Positions 53,767 through 62,826 are shown, counted from the first letter of the stretch. The stretch is DNA of 64,000 bases from Bradyrhizobium sp. JYMT SZCCT0180 (GCF_018130165.1 NZ_JAFCLZ010000029.1:1-64000), one strand, 5' to 3'. A program made the numbers and translations. Notes: generated by a model not told the origin, from the letters alone.

Positions 53767-54696
53767 TCAGTAGTCCCAGAACACCGGCACCCAACGAAAG
53801 GCGCCGCCGTCAACTGCCACATGGCCGACGGACGGGAACGGCAGGTGAGTTGCCACCAGCAGCCCGCGGGTATCAGCCAGTTCTCGCAAAAGGTTGATGC
53901 GAACGCGGGCCGACTCCTCGGGGTCGTGTTCGAAGCCGTTGTACCACTCGGGGTGCTCGAACCCGACCGCGAACACGAGGTCGCCGGCGAACGTCAGCCG
54001 GTCGCCGCCGGACACCACGCGGACCACGCTGTGCCCGGGGGTGTGGCCGCCGGTGCGAGTGACGACCACTCCCGGCGCCACCTCATACTCCTCCTCGAAC
54101 GTGTGCAGCTGGCTGCGGTACTCTTTCACGAACCGCTTGGCTGTCGATCGAAGCGCGTCCGGAAATCCCGGCGGCATGGACACGTGGGAAAAATCGGGCG
54201 CCTCCCAGAACTTGACCTCGGCGGCCGACACGTGGATCCGCAGGTCCGGACGCAGCCGCTCCTTGACGCCGTCGACGAGCAGCCCGCCAATGTGGTCCAT
54301 GTGCATGTGCGTCAGCACCACGTCGGTCACGGACGCAAGATCGATGCCGGCGGCCTCCAGTCGTTTGATCAGCTGCCCTGCCCGCGGCAAGTGCAAGTCC
54401 GGGTCGAGACCAAGCCCGGCGTCGACGAGGATGGTCCGGTCGCCGCTGCGCACCACGACCACGTTCAGCGCCCAATCGTAAGCGTCCGGCGGCAGGAACA
54501 TGTCTTTCAGCCAAGTCGCCCGGACGGCCGGGTCGATGTTGTGTGCCAGCATCGCGGTCGGGAGCGGCAGCACGCCGTCGCTGACCACCAGCACCTCAAT
54601 GTCGCCGACCTGCACCGCGTAGCGCGACGGAACCAACTCGTTAGGGCCCGGTGCAGCGGGGTGCGAGGTGTTGGCCAGGCTTGTGTCTAAATTCAT
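53767..54696 (-). CDS. MBL-fold metallohydrolase 1
   Basis: 309-aa metallo-beta-lactamase-fold enzyme with the dinuclear zinc motif H130-x-H132-x-D134-H135 (THMHMDHIGG), GHTPGH, and FAGDLVF with the bridging Asp. The pattern is closest to lactonase/methyl-parathion-hydrolase-type members (inference). No signal peptide. The ATG with GGGAG upstream was chosen; a Met six codons earlier is possible. It is a tandem paralogue of the gene at 54822-55748, with the same MNLD...NELVPSRYA opening and WDY ending. Confidence 0.9.
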   Translation of the reverse strand: MNLDTSLANTSHPAAPGPNELVPSRYAVQVGDIEVLVVSDGVLPLPTAMLAHNIDPAVRATWLKDMFLPPDAYDWALNVVVVRSGDRTILVDAGLGLDPDLHLPRAGQLIKRLEAAGIDLASVTDVVLTHMHMDHIGGLLVDGVKERLRPDLRIHVSAAEVKFWEAPDFSHVSMPPGFPDALRSTAKRFVKEYRSQLHTFEEEYEVAPGVVVTRTGGHTPGHSVVRVVSGGDRLTFAGDLVFAVGFEHPEWYNGFEHDPEESARVRINLLRELADTRGLLVATHLPFPSVGHVAVDGGAFRWVPVFWDY

Positions 54697-54746
54697 CTTT
54701 GTCTCCCGTTTCATGGTGAAGGTTACTGGCTGGTCTTGGTTGAGCA

Positions 54747-54774
54747 GGCCGCGCAGCCAGTGCGGAACGCGGCC
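54747..54774. repeat. Hairpin B of MBL-region intergenic family
   Basis: Stem GGCCGCG/CGCGGCC (54747-54753, 54768-54774) whose loop is nearly identical to that of hairpin C. It lies between the two MBL genes. Confidence 0.7.
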
Positions 54775-54821
54775 CGTTTCGAATGACGCGCTTGCTGCGC
54801 GCCCTTGTTCGGATCTTGTGG

Positions 54822-55748
54822 TCAGTAGTCCCACCAGGTCGGGACCCAACGAAAGACGTCGCCGGCGATTGCTACCCGGCCGACGGACGGGAACGGCATG
54901 TGCGTGGCCACCAGCCACGAGCCGGTTGTCGCCAGCTCCCGCATGAGCCCGATGCGTACACGGGTCGCCTCCTCCGGGTCGTGTTCAAAGCCGTTGTGCC
55001 ATTCGGGGTGGTCGAACGAGACCGGGAAGATGGCGTCGCCCGCGAACATCAGCCGCTCGCCGCCGGACGCCAGGCGCACAACGCTATGCCCGGGCGTGTG
55101 GCCCCCGGTGCGCGCGACGACCACCCCCGGCGCCACCTCGGACTGCTCCTCGAATGGCCGCAGCTGACTGCGGTAATCGTCCACGAACCGCCGAGACGCG
55201 CTCCGAGCCAAATCCGCGAGCGCCGGCGGCATGGCGGTGCGGGAGAAATCGGGCGACGCCCAGAACTTGACCTCAGCGGCGGCAACGTGGATCCGCAGGT
55301 CGGCGCGCAAGCGTTCCTTCACGCCGTCGACGAGCAGCCCGCCGACGTGGTCAAAATGCATGTGGGTCAGCACCACGTCGGTCACCGATCCAAGATCGAT
55401 GCCGGCGGCCTCCAGTCGAGAGCCCAACTGCCCGGCCCGCGGAAAGTCCGGGTATTCCATACCCAGCCCACTGTCGATGAGTATGGTCTGGTCGCCGCTA
55501 CGCACTACGACCTCGTTCAGCGCCCAATCGAACGCGTCCCGCGACAGGAACATGTCGTCGAGCCAGGCACCCCGCGCAGCCGGGTCGGCGTTCGTCGCCA
55601 TTGACTCGGCTGGCGGCGTTAGCACCCCGTCGCTGATCACCATCACGTCAATCTCACCAACCCGCAGCGCATAGCGCGACGGAACCAATTCGTTGGGCAC
55701 CGGCCTGACGGGGCAAGAGGCGTTGGCAACGCTGATGTCCAGATTCAT
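54822..55748 (-). CDS. MBL-fold metallohydrolase 2
   Basis: 308-aa paralogue of the preceding gene with all zinc ligands kept (THMHFDHVGG, GHTPGH, FAGDAIFP). AAGGAGAG precedes the ATG. The two paralogues are similar along the full length, pointing to an old tandem duplication that included the flanking hairpin. Substrate unknown; both may hydrolyse lactones or organophosphate-like esters. Confidence 0.9.
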   Translation of the reverse strand: MNLDISVANASCPVRPVPNELVPSRYALRVGEIDVMVISDGVLTPPAESMATNADPAARGAWLDDMFLSRDAFDWALNEVVVRSGDQTILIDSGLGMEYPDFPRAGQLGSRLEAAGIDLGSVTDVVLTHMHFDHVGGLLVDGVKERLRADLRIHVAAAEVKFWASPDFSRTAMPPALADLARSASRRFVDDYRSQLRPFEEQSEVAPGVVVARTGGHTPGHSVVRLASGGERLMFAGDAIFPVSFDHPEWHNGFEHDPEEATRVRIGLMRELATTGSWLVATHMPFPSVGRVAIAGDVFRWVPTWWDY

Positions 55749-55794
55749 GTTTCTCTCCTTTCACGGTAAGGCTGCTGGTTGATCTTGGTTGATC

Positions 55795-55824
55795 GGGCCG
55801 CGCAGCCAGCGCGGAACGCGGCCC
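55795..55824. repeat. Hairpin C of MBL-region intergenic family
   Basis: Stem GGGCCGCG (55795-55802) and CGCGGCCC (55817-55824) with a 14-base loop, between MBL gene 2 and the NDH-2-like gene. Could attenuate or process the leftward transcript. Confidence 0.7.
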
Positions 55825-55840
55825 GTTTCGCGCGAAGGCT

Positions 55841-57058
55841 CTAGAGGAAGCCGGTCACATCAGTGACACGCTCCGGATCGGCCGAGGCCAGCGCGGCAGC
55901 ACGCTCGGCCTTCGGCGGATAGATCCAGACGGTGTTGATTTCCTGCTTGGTCTTCTTGCCGACATCGCCGACCATCCCGACCTTGCGCTCCCAACCGATC
56001 GTGAACAGCGCGCCGGCCTCTCCGAGATCGAGACAGGTGACGTATCCCTTCTGGTGATAGGGCTTGGTCGGAACGCCGAGCAATTCGGCGGCGGCATTGT
56101 TGCCGGCGAAGGCGCCCATCCGCGTGGCGTGCTGGCACGACATCAGAGCGTAATTGCCGACATCGTCGCTGGCGGCCCTCGCGGCATCGCCGGTGGCGAA
56201 GACGCCGGGCACCGACGGCACGCGCAAGTCGCGGTCGACCAGCAGCCGGCCGAAATTGTCGCGCTCGGCCGGGATCTGCTGGGTCAACGGAGCGGCGCGA
56301 ATGCCGGCCGCCCAGATCACGGTTTCGGTTTCGATGTGTTCGCCGTTGGAAAGCGTGACGCCGGATTTGTCCAGCGACGCGACGCCGGCGCCGAGCCGGG
56401 TCTCCACGCCGACCTTGCGCAGGGCATCCTCAATGACGGGGCGCGGACCTGCGCCCATATCCGGAGCGATCGCGCTGTTCCGGTCAACGATGATGACGCG
56501 CGTCTTGGTATCCTTGCCGAGGATCGCACGAAGCCGTGTAGGCATCTCCGTCGCCGCCTCGATGCCGGTGAACCCGCCGCCGGCAACGACGACCGTGTCG
56601 CGCCCGTTCTTTGCCGGCCGATCGGCCAGGCCGTGCAGATGCCGGTCGAGGGCGATCGCATCGTCGAGCTGGTCGACGCTGAAGCCGTGTTCGGCAAGGC
56701 CGGGAATATTCGGACGGAACAGCCGGCTGCCGGTAGCCACGACCAGCCGATCGTAGGAGAGGCTCTTCTTCGCGCCCTTGGCGCCGACGATGTTCACCGT
56801 GCGGGCCTTGGTATCGATGGTCTCGGCGCTGCCCTGCACGTAGACAACATCGACCGCCTTGAGCACATCCAGCAGCGGCGCGGTCAGCGTTTCGGGCTTC
56901 GGTTCGTAAAGCCGAGGACGAACCACCAGCGTCGGCTCTGGTGCAATGAGCGCGATCTCGAGCTGTTCGGGCGACACGCCCTGGATGTCGCGCAGGCGGG
57001 CGGCGGAAAGTGCAGCGTACATGCCGGCGAAGCCGGCGCCTATGATGAGGATTCTCAT
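55841..57058 (-). CDS. NDH-2-like NAD(P)/FAD-dependent oxidoreductase
   Basis: 405-aa flavoprotein with an N-terminal FAD motif IIGAGFAGMYAALSA, a central NAD motif VVAGGGFTGIEAATEM and the second FAD motif VFATGDAA. The overall pattern matches type II NADH:quinone oxidoreductases and related pyridine-nucleotide-disulfide enzymes; the C-terminal membrane-anchoring part is short. GGAGAAG precedes the ATG. It is head of a leftward set with the MBL genes, so it may act in the same detoxification or catabolic function. Confidence 0.88.
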   Translation of the reverse strand: MRILIIGAGFAGMYAALSAARLRDIQGVSPEQLEIALIAPEPTLVVRPRLYEPKPETLTAPLLDVLKAVDVVYVQGSAETIDTKARTVNIVGAKGAKKSLSYDRLVVATGSRLFRPNIPGLAEHGFSVDQLDDAIALDRHLHGLADRPAKNGRDTVVVAGGGFTGIEAATEMPTRLRAILGKDTKTRVIIVDRNSAIAPDMGAGPRPVIEDALRKVGVETRLGAGVASLDKSGVTLSNGEHIETETVIWAAGIRAAPLTQQIPAERDNFGRLLVDRDLRVPSVPGVFATGDAARAASDDVGNYALMSCQHATRMGAFAGNNAAAELLGVPTKPYHQKGYVTCLDLGEAGALFTIGWERKVGMVGDVGKKTKQEINTVWIYPPKAERAAALASADPERVTDVTGFL

Positions 57059-57213
57059 GTGATCTTCTCCTGTGGTTTGATCTTCTCAAAATTCCGCGCG
57101 TTACCGCCGCTGCACTTCGTTGACGGCAGCGATCGACCATGACGCGAAGACGTGAAACGAAGGTGCCGGCCCCCTATGGAGGCGAGCAGTCCAGCATTAG
57201 CGGCATGGGCCGT

Positions 57214-57494
57214 TCACATACCGCGCGGCAGCTTCTGGAACTGCGTGAGCTGCGTTGAAAGACGATCGAGTGAACGGGATTCGGTGGCCAGCTCTTGAAG
57301 ATTTGGGCGCCGTCGTTGATCACGATGGAGCTCACCGGATTCTTGCCTTGGGTAGCTTGCGCCGAATTTTCCGCTTCCTCACCGGTCGGTGAGGTGAAGC
57401 GCACCGTCAACGAAAGGCCGTACATGAGGGCGCTCGCGACCACCCTTCGTCGTGACGTGACCGCATTTGGGCCGACGAAGTTCTTCCAGGCCAT
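57214..57494 (-). pseudogene. Decayed alpha/beta-hydrolase remnant fused to an unrelated tail
   Basis: The 5' part (from an ATG at 57494 with GGGAG upstream) encodes an exported-protein-like start and then GKNPVSSIVINDGAQIFKSW, resembling the beginning of chloroperoxidase-type alpha/beta hydrolases (..DGTQI(Y/F)YKDW). The nucleophile elbow and the rest are missing. From about 57294, a different frame reads coherently (ELATESRSLDRLSTQLTQFQ then KLPRGM and a stop at 57214), like the C-terminus of another protein. This suggests a deletion that joined two broken genes. The rest of 57059-57599 shows nothing else. Confidence 0.45.
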
Positions 57495-57599
57495 TGTTTG
57501 TCTCCCTAGTTCTCGGCGTGACCATCGCATGGTCTCTATCTAGCGGACCAAACCTCTGACTGCCCCAGAGCGATTGACGTACCTGTAGAGAGATTGCTG

Positions 57600-58556
57600 C
57601 TAACGCATGCGCCTGCGCCAGTCGCTCGGGGTCTCGCCGGTCAGCTTCCTGAATGCCGCGGCGAAGGCGTTTTGGGAGGCGTAGCCAAGCGTCGCTGCGA
57701 TCGAGACGACCGACGTGTCGGTGTCGCGCAGCATGTTCATGGCCTGCTCGAGCCGGTGCTGGCGCAGCCATGCGTGTGGGGAAAGCCCGGTGCTTTCCTT
57801 GAAGGCACGGCAGAAGTGGAAGCGCGACAGCCCGGCATCGGACGCCAGCGCCGCAAGAGATACGTCCGCATCGCTGTCCGAGCGCAGGCGTTCGATGGCG
57901 CGGCGCAGTACCGTGGGCGCGAGGCCACCTATGGTCGGCTGGAACGCGGTTGGCGAGCCAATGTGCGCAGCCAGGAGATGAGTGGCCAGGACGTCTGTCA
58001 GCTGATGCCTGAACAGGGCATCCAGTGCGGCACTGCCTCCAATCATATCCGCCGCGCTCAAAAGCAATCGGGACGCCGTGAGATCGGGATGTCCCGTCCT
58101 TTCCAAGAGATCACCGGGAGCGGCCATATTAGCTTCGCCGGCGACGCGTTGCAGCGTTGTGGGCGGAAGATAAAGCTGAACGACATTGACGGGGCCGGGA
58201 ATATCCCATCGGGCGCTTGAGCCGGCGGGAATGATCGTCACAACCCCGGAACGCGCCGTTCCGATCGCCACTGATCTTCCCGACCGTCGCTCCAGCTGTT
58301 GCAGGCCGGTCGGGTAAGTCATGATGACGTGATCAGCCATGGGCTCGACGACGTCGTGCAGCGCATTGTGCTTCCAATGCGCGATCACTCCACTGGACGG
58401 ATCGGAAGCCTGGCGCAGCGGAGCGGTCTTGAGCACGCGCGCCATCTCCACACCGGCAGGACGCCGGTCGGCATTCGGCGAATCAAGTTGGTGCGCCTTG
58501 GAAGCGTCCTCCTGATTCTTCTGCGAGAAATCGCGCAAAATTGGCTTGCAGCTCAT
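57600..58556 (-). CDS. AraC-family regulator 1 (cupin_6-like sensor)
   Basis: 318-aa AraC/XylS regulator. The C-terminal domain (about 215-312) has two HTHs: AALASDAGLSRFHFCRAFKE and VVSIAATLGYASQNAFAAAF. The N-terminal about 190 residues are an effector-binding domain. It is paralogous throughout to the regulator at 58621-59571. A 14-base duplication at the start (see 58543-58570) leaves two candidate ATGs; the one at 58556 aligns with the paralogue. Confidence 0.9.
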   Translation of the reverse strand: MSCKPILRDFSQKNQEDASKAHQLDSPNADRRPAGVEMARVLKTAPLRQASDPSSGVIAHWKHNALHDVVEPMADHVIMTYPTGLQQLERRSGRSVAIGTARSGVVTIIPAGSSARWDIPGPVNVVQLYLPPTTLQRVAGEANMAAPGDLLERTGHPDLTASRLLLSAADMIGGSAALDALFRHQLTDVLATHLLAAHIGSPTAFQPTIGGLAPTVLRRAIERLRSDSDADVSLAALASDAGLSRFHFCRAFKESTGLSPHAWLRQHRLEQAMNMLRDTDTSVVSIAATLGYASQNAFAAAFRKLTGETPSDWRRRMR

Positions 58557-58570
58557 GACTTGCAGCTCAT
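58543..58570 (-). repeat. 14-bp tandem duplication at a start codon
   Basis: On the minus strand ATGAGCTGCAAGTC is followed directly by ATGAGCTGCAAGCC. The first ATG (58570), which has GAGGAC upstream, opens a five-codon ORF MSCKS whose stop overlaps the second ATG (58556) as ATGA. The real gene would then be read by coupled reinitiation. Confidence 0.75.
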
Positions 58571-58620
58571 GACTTGTCCTCGCCATTGAGGGCGGTCGGT
58601 TAATCGCAGAGCGTTCGCTG

Positions 58621-59571
58621 TTATCGCGTCCGCCGTCTCCACTCGCCCGGCGTTTCGTTGGTCAGCTTCCGGAATGCGGCGGCGAACGCGGTCTGGGAGG
58701 AATAACCAAGCGCGGCCGCGATCGAGACGACGGAATCGTCAGTGTCGCGCAGCATGTTCATGGCCTGCTCGAGCCGGTGCTGACGCAGCCAGGCATGGGG
58801 TGAAAGCCCGGTGCTCTCCTTGAAGGACCGGCAGAAGTGGAAGCGCGACAGTCCGGCATCCGAAGCCAGCGCCGCGAGCGAGACGTCCGCATCGCTGTCC
58901 GAGCGCAGGCGTTCGATGGCGCGGCGCAACGCCGACGGCGGCAGCCCACCCAGGGTCGGCTGGAACGTGGTCGGCGAGCCGGTATGCGCAGCCAACAGGC
59001 GCGTGGTCAGCAGATCCGTCAGCTGATGCCTGAACAGCGTATCCAGGGCCCCATTGCCCTCCATGGCATCGGCAGCGGTCAGGAGCAGCCGGGACGTGAT
59101 GGGGTCGGGATGTGCCGTGCGCTCCAGGAGATCGGTTGGTGCGGCCGTGTCGGCTTCGCGGGCAACGCGCTCCAGCATTGTGTGCGGAAGATAGAGCTGA
59201 ACGACATCGACGGGTTTCGGGATATCCCATCGAGAGCTCGATCCTTCCGGAATGATGATCACGACGCCGGGACGAAACGTTCCGATCGCAACTGATTTTC
59301 CTGTCCGCCGCTCCATGCGCTGCGTCATGCCGTTGTAAGCCATGATGACGTGATGGGTCATGGGCTCGACGACGTCGTGCAACGGTTCATGCTTCCAGTG
59401 CGCGATCCCGGCACCCGAGGAATCCAGAGCCATGTGAAAGGGTGTGGTCCCGAGTACGCGCGCCATCTCCACATCGGCAGGACGCCCATCGGCACTCGGC
59501 AAGTCGATCCGGCGCGCTTCAGACGCGGCCGGCAGATCCTCCGAAGGTTCACGCAAGTTCGGCTTAGTCAT
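58621..59571 (-). CDS. AraC-family regulator 2 (paralogue of regulator 1)
   Basis: 316-aa regulator that aligns end to end with the preceding gene, especially in the HTH region (SDSDADVSLAALASDAGLSR in both). The effector domain differs more. It lies immediately upstream of regulator 1 on the same strand (64 bp), so the pair comes from a tandem duplication. Likely targets are the MBL/NDH-2-like genes to the left, but this is inference. Confidence 0.9.
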   Translation of the reverse strand: MTKPNLREPSEDLPAASEARRIDLPSADGRPADVEMARVLGTTPFHMALDSSGAGIAHWKHEPLHDVVEPMTHHVIMAYNGMTQRMERRTGKSVAIGTFRPGVVIIIPEGSSSRWDIPKPVDVVQLYLPHTMLERVAREADTAAPTDLLERTAHPDPITSRLLLTAADAMEGNGALDTLFRHQLTDLLTTRLLAAHTGSPTTFQPTLGGLPPSALRRAIERLRSDSDADVSLAALASDAGLSRFHFCRSFKESTGLSPHAWLRQHRLEQAMNMLRDTDDSVVSIAAALGYSSQTAFAAAFRKLTNETPGEWRRRTR

Positions 59572-59737
59572 GTCTCGTGCTCGCGTCAGCCATTGTTTCT
59601 TGTAGGCCTACAGGGTGATGGCAAACGCCGGGTGACGGTATCGTGCGGCGAGGCTGATCCCGCTGGCCCGGCGGATAGATCAACCTGTACCTTGGGATAG
59701 GGTTGGCGGGCCGTGTGTTAAGCCGCAGACAATCGCG

Positions 59738-61531
59738 TCATGCGGCCGCCGTGCTCGACAATGCTGAGGTCGGGAGGCACAATTCGTCGTCAGTCCCGGC
59801 ATCCGAGCTGATCGGAATCGTGAATTGAAACGCCGCACCGCTTGGGACGTTTGCTGCCGCCCACAACCGTCCTCCGTGGTCCTCGACGATCGAACGGCAA
59901 ATGGAAAGTCCCATCCCCAGACCGCTCGACTTCGTCGTATAAAATGCCTCGAAGGCTCGATCGATCGCCCCCTCCGACAGCCCCGGGCCGGAGTCTCGCA
60001 CCGCAATGAGAATACAGTCAGCTTCAGCCTGGGTGCTGATCAGCAACTCCCGAGGCTCGTCGCTCATCTGGCTCATCGCTTCGACTGCATTGACGATCAG
60101 GTTCAGCATCACCTGTTGAATTTGGACCCGACTGCCTCGAATGAGAGGAAGACTCTCCGCAAACTGAGTCCGCAATTGAACGCTGTTTTTCGACACCTCA
60201 CCGCGCGTCAATCCGATAACTTCCGAAATCGTTTCATTGATCTCCAGGCTATCCTTTCGCGTCGGCTCCTTCCTGACCAACGCGTGCGTCCGGTCGACAA
60301 CTTCAGTGACACGCATGCCGTTCAGCACGGCCCGGTCTATTGCCTTCTTCGCCCTCTCGACATCCGGCTGCTCGCGAGCGAGGAAACGCTGAGCGGTTTG
60401 GGTATTCAGGAGCGCGGCCGTGATCGGCTGCTTGACCTCATGCGTAATGGACGCCGTAAGCTGGCCCAAAGTTGCCAGCCGGTTGGCGTGGGCCAATTCC
60501 GTCTGCATGCTGCGGAATCGCCGCTCGCTCTCCCGCGCTTCCACTTCTGCCCGTCTGCGCTCGGTTAGATCGAGCACAAACGCGACACCCTGACTGTCTG
60601 TCCCTTCAAGGGTCGCGATGCCGATCAACACCGGAATACGGCTGCCATCCTTCCGGATATACTCTTTTTCAAAGGGCTGCACGGCTCCCTTGTTTTTTAC
60701 CTCGGACATCATCAACGCATCGCGATCACGCCATTCGGGGGGCGTCATGTCAGCCCAGCTCACGCGGCCGGACAGGAGATCGTACTGATCATACCCAACG
60801 ATGCGCAAATACTCGCTATTGGCATCAAGAATCCGCCCCTCGTCATTCCAGATGACGATACCGATGATGTTGGCATCGACGAGGCGGCGAATTTTCGCTT
60901 CACGTTGTTCAATCTCCCGCTGCGTGGTTGCAATGGATCTCAAATCCGCCTGCAGCACGTCACGCCACTGCAACAGCAGTCTGAGATAGAGATCGCTGTA
61001 TCCGTTGCTTTTCCTGTCGAGAACACAAATCGTTCCGAATATCTCGCCATCGGGCCAACTGATCGGCACGCCGAGGTACGAGATCATGCCCAGCTTGATG
61101 TCAGGGTTTGATTTCCACGCCTCGTCCTGCAGAGCATCCGGGACGATCAGCGGTCGACGGGTGCTCATTACGGTCTCGCAATAAAGCCCTGTATTGAGAC
61201 ATGCGAGTTCGTCCCGTTCGTAAGGATTTTCCTTGGACTCGCTGGAAACCAGGACTTTGATATTTGGCGGCTCTACCCGCATGATCAAGGCGGAGGGAAC
61301 GTTTACAATATCGGCCAGAAGGTCTGCGATCTCCTGCCATTTCCGCATGATGTCCGCGGGTACCTGCATGTTGTGGAGCCGGTCCAGCTCGACACGCATG
61401 TCCGCTGCGCGCAAATCCTCCGAACGCGATCCCACGCTTTCAGATGCGAGACCGGACAACGCCATCCCCGGCGGGGATGTGAAGGATTGTTCGCGGCCGC
61501 CCGGGGCGGCGTTGTGGACAGGACTAGCCAT
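59738..61531 (-). CDS. GAF-PAS sensor histidine kinase
   Basis: 597-aa cytoplasmic kinase from the ATG that follows AGGGG and overlaps the upstream receiver gene by eight bases; a Met six codons earlier is possible. A GAF domain (about 60-200), a PAS domain (about 210-330), HisKA with the phospho-His in ASITHEVKQP (about 364) and a HATPase (ILIAVRDSGPGLS; GLGMGLSICRSIVEDHGG) are present. There are no transmembrane helices, and no FixL haem-type PAS signature was identified. It is last in an operon with a FixJ-type regulator and a single-receiver protein. Confidence 0.92.
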   Translation of the reverse strand: MASPVHNAAPGGREQSFTSPPGMALSGLASESVGSRSEDLRAADMRVELDRLHNMQVPADIMRKWQEIADLLADIVNVPSALIMRVEPPNIKVLVSSESKENPYERDELACLNTGLYCETVMSTRRPLIVPDALQDEAWKSNPDIKLGMISYLGVPISWPDGEIFGTICVLDRKSNGYSDLYLRLLLQWRDVLQADLRSIATTQREIEQREAKIRRLVDANIIGIVIWNDEGRILDANSEYLRIVGYDQYDLLSGRVSWADMTPPEWRDRDALMMSEVKNKGAVQPFEKEYIRKDGSRIPVLIGIATLEGTDSQGVAFVLDLTERRRAEVEARESERRFRSMQTELAHANRLATLGQLTASITHEVKQPITAALLNTQTAQRFLAREQPDVERAKKAIDRAVLNGMRVTEVVDRTHALVRKEPTRKDSLEINETISEVIGLTRGEVSKNSVQLRTQFAESLPLIRGSRVQIQQVMLNLIVNAVEAMSQMSDEPRELLISTQAEADCILIAVRDSGPGLSEGAIDRAFEAFYTTKSSGLGMGLSICRSIVEDHGGRLWAAANVPSGAAFQFTIPISSDAGTDDELCLPTSALSSTAAA

Positions 61532-61937
61532 CGGAAAGCCCCTGTCCATCGCCGTCAGGGCTAGAGCCCACGTGCCTCAGGGCGGACTGCAGGTGACGAA
61601 AGAGGACGTCGCTGCTTACCGGCTTGGTGAGGTATGCATAGGCGCCACCTCTCATGGCGCGAGAGCGGGTCGCCGGATTGGTGTCAGCCGTGACGATGAT
61701 GACCGGCATCGCGGAACCGAGACTCCGCAAATGCTGCAGCAGGTCAAGCCCGCTATGGCCCGGCATGCTCACGTCGGTCATCAGGCAAGCGAACCGGTCC
61801 GGGACATATTCCGCCATGAAGGCCTCCGCTCGATCGAAAGTGCGACACGATAGATCCAGCACCATCAGGAGGTCGGAAAGGGCCTCCCGAACAGCTTCGT
61901 CGTCATCTACGATTGCGACCAGGGGCGCTTTGGGCAA
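61524..61937 (-). CDS. Single-domain response regulator
   Basis: 137-aa receiver domain of FixJ/NtrC type with acidic pocket VDDDE (10-14), phospho-Asp55 (MTDVSMPG), and Thr/Lys (VTAD; TKP). There is no output domain, so it may act as a phosphate sink or relay between the kinase and the FixJ-like regulator. It lies 81 bp after that regulator and overlaps the kinase start. Confidence 0.9.
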   Translation of the reverse strand: MPKAPLVAIVDDDEAVREALSDLLMVLDLSCRTFDRAEAFMAEYVPDRFACLMTDVSMPGHSGLDLLQHLRSLGSAMPVIIVTADTNPATRSRAMRGGAYAYLTKPVSSDVLFRHLQSALRHVGSSPDGDGQGLSDG

Positions 61938-62018
61938 GCCGATAACCTTCGCTAGCGTGGCCAGCTGACCACGCTCTCGTCTCGCCCATTGCTGGCCGGG
62001 TCGTAACCATCCTTTGGT

Positions 62019-62729
62019 CTAGGGTGATTTTTGCTCCCGGATCTCCGCAGGCAGCAATTCCCAGATGCGAATGAGCTGCCCGACGGACGCGGCCTGCATC
62101 TTCTTCGTCACGTTGCCGCGGTGGAGCTTGACGGTGATCTCACTGATGCCGAGATCGAACGCGATCTGTTTGTTGAGGCGGCCCTTTGCCACTTCGCGCA
62201 TGACCTCGCGTTCGCGCGGCGTCAACTTCGCGTAGCGGTCGACGTGCAGCTTGACGTGCCGGGCGGCGGTCCGTAGCGAAATATCCTTCTCGATTCCGGC
62301 CGTGACGGCGTCGAGCAGCGTCTGGTCCCGGACGGGCTTTGTAAGGAAGTCCATGGCTCCCGCCTTCATCGCCTGCACGGTCATCGCGATGTCGCCATGA
62401 CCGGTGAGGAAAATGATCGGTCTCGTATGACCGTTCAAGGCGAGATGATGTTGTAGATCGAGGCCGCTTGCGCCAGGCATGCGAACATCGAGGATCAGGC
62501 AGCCCGGCCGCTCCGGAAGGTCCGCCTGCAACAGTTCCTGTGTCGATCCGAAGCAACATGCGTCGATTCCCACCGACAGCAGAAGTTCTCGAATTGCGAA
62601 CCGGACGTCCTCGTCGTCGTCCACGATCAGGACGAGTGGACGATCCGTCTTTTCGGCAGCCATGCTCATGGGTAATCGGGGTAAGGTTGGTAGGGCGGAT
62701 GAGCGGGCAAGTGCGGTGGTGGCAAGCAT
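62019..62729 (-). CDS. FixJ/NodW-type LuxR response regulator
   Basis: 236-aa regulator from an ATG with AGGAG upstream; internal Met codons at 62669 and 62663 would start nearer the receiver but lack a good site. The receiver domain has DDDED and phospho-Asp81 (ILDVRMPG). The LuxR-type HTH (about 165-225) has LTPREREVMREVAKGRLNKQ and ISEITVKLHRGNV. It is the first gene of the two-component operon. It probably controls its own operon or respiratory genes. Confidence 0.92.
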   Translation of the reverse strand: MLATTALARSSALPTLPRLPMSMAAEKTDRPLVLIVDDDEDVRFAIRELLLSVGIDACCFGSTQELLQADLPERPGCLILDVRMPGASGLDLQHHLALNGHTRPIIFLTGHGDIAMTVQAMKAGAMDFLTKPVRDQTLLDAVTAGIEKDISLRTAARHVKLHVDRYAKLTPREREVMREVAKGRLNKQIAFDLGISEITVKLHRGNVTKKMQAASVGQLIRIWELLPAEIREQKSP

Positions 62730-62812
62730 TGCTTAGTCTCCTAATCGCTACTGCCCCGTTGCCTGTCGCGGTCGTTCAACTTGAGTCGACCGTTCGGGCC
62801 GTGTTCTAAACT

Positions 62813-62826
62813 CCGTACAAGTACGG
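62813..62826. promoter_or_regulatory. 14-bp palindrome upstream of FixJ-type regulator
   Basis: Perfect CCGTAC-AA-GTACGG palindrome, 84 bases before the regulator start, in a 367-base gene-free region (62730-63096). A candidate binding site for the LuxR-type regulator. Nothing else was recognised in the region apart from a weak 61-codon antisense frame. Confidence 0.4.
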
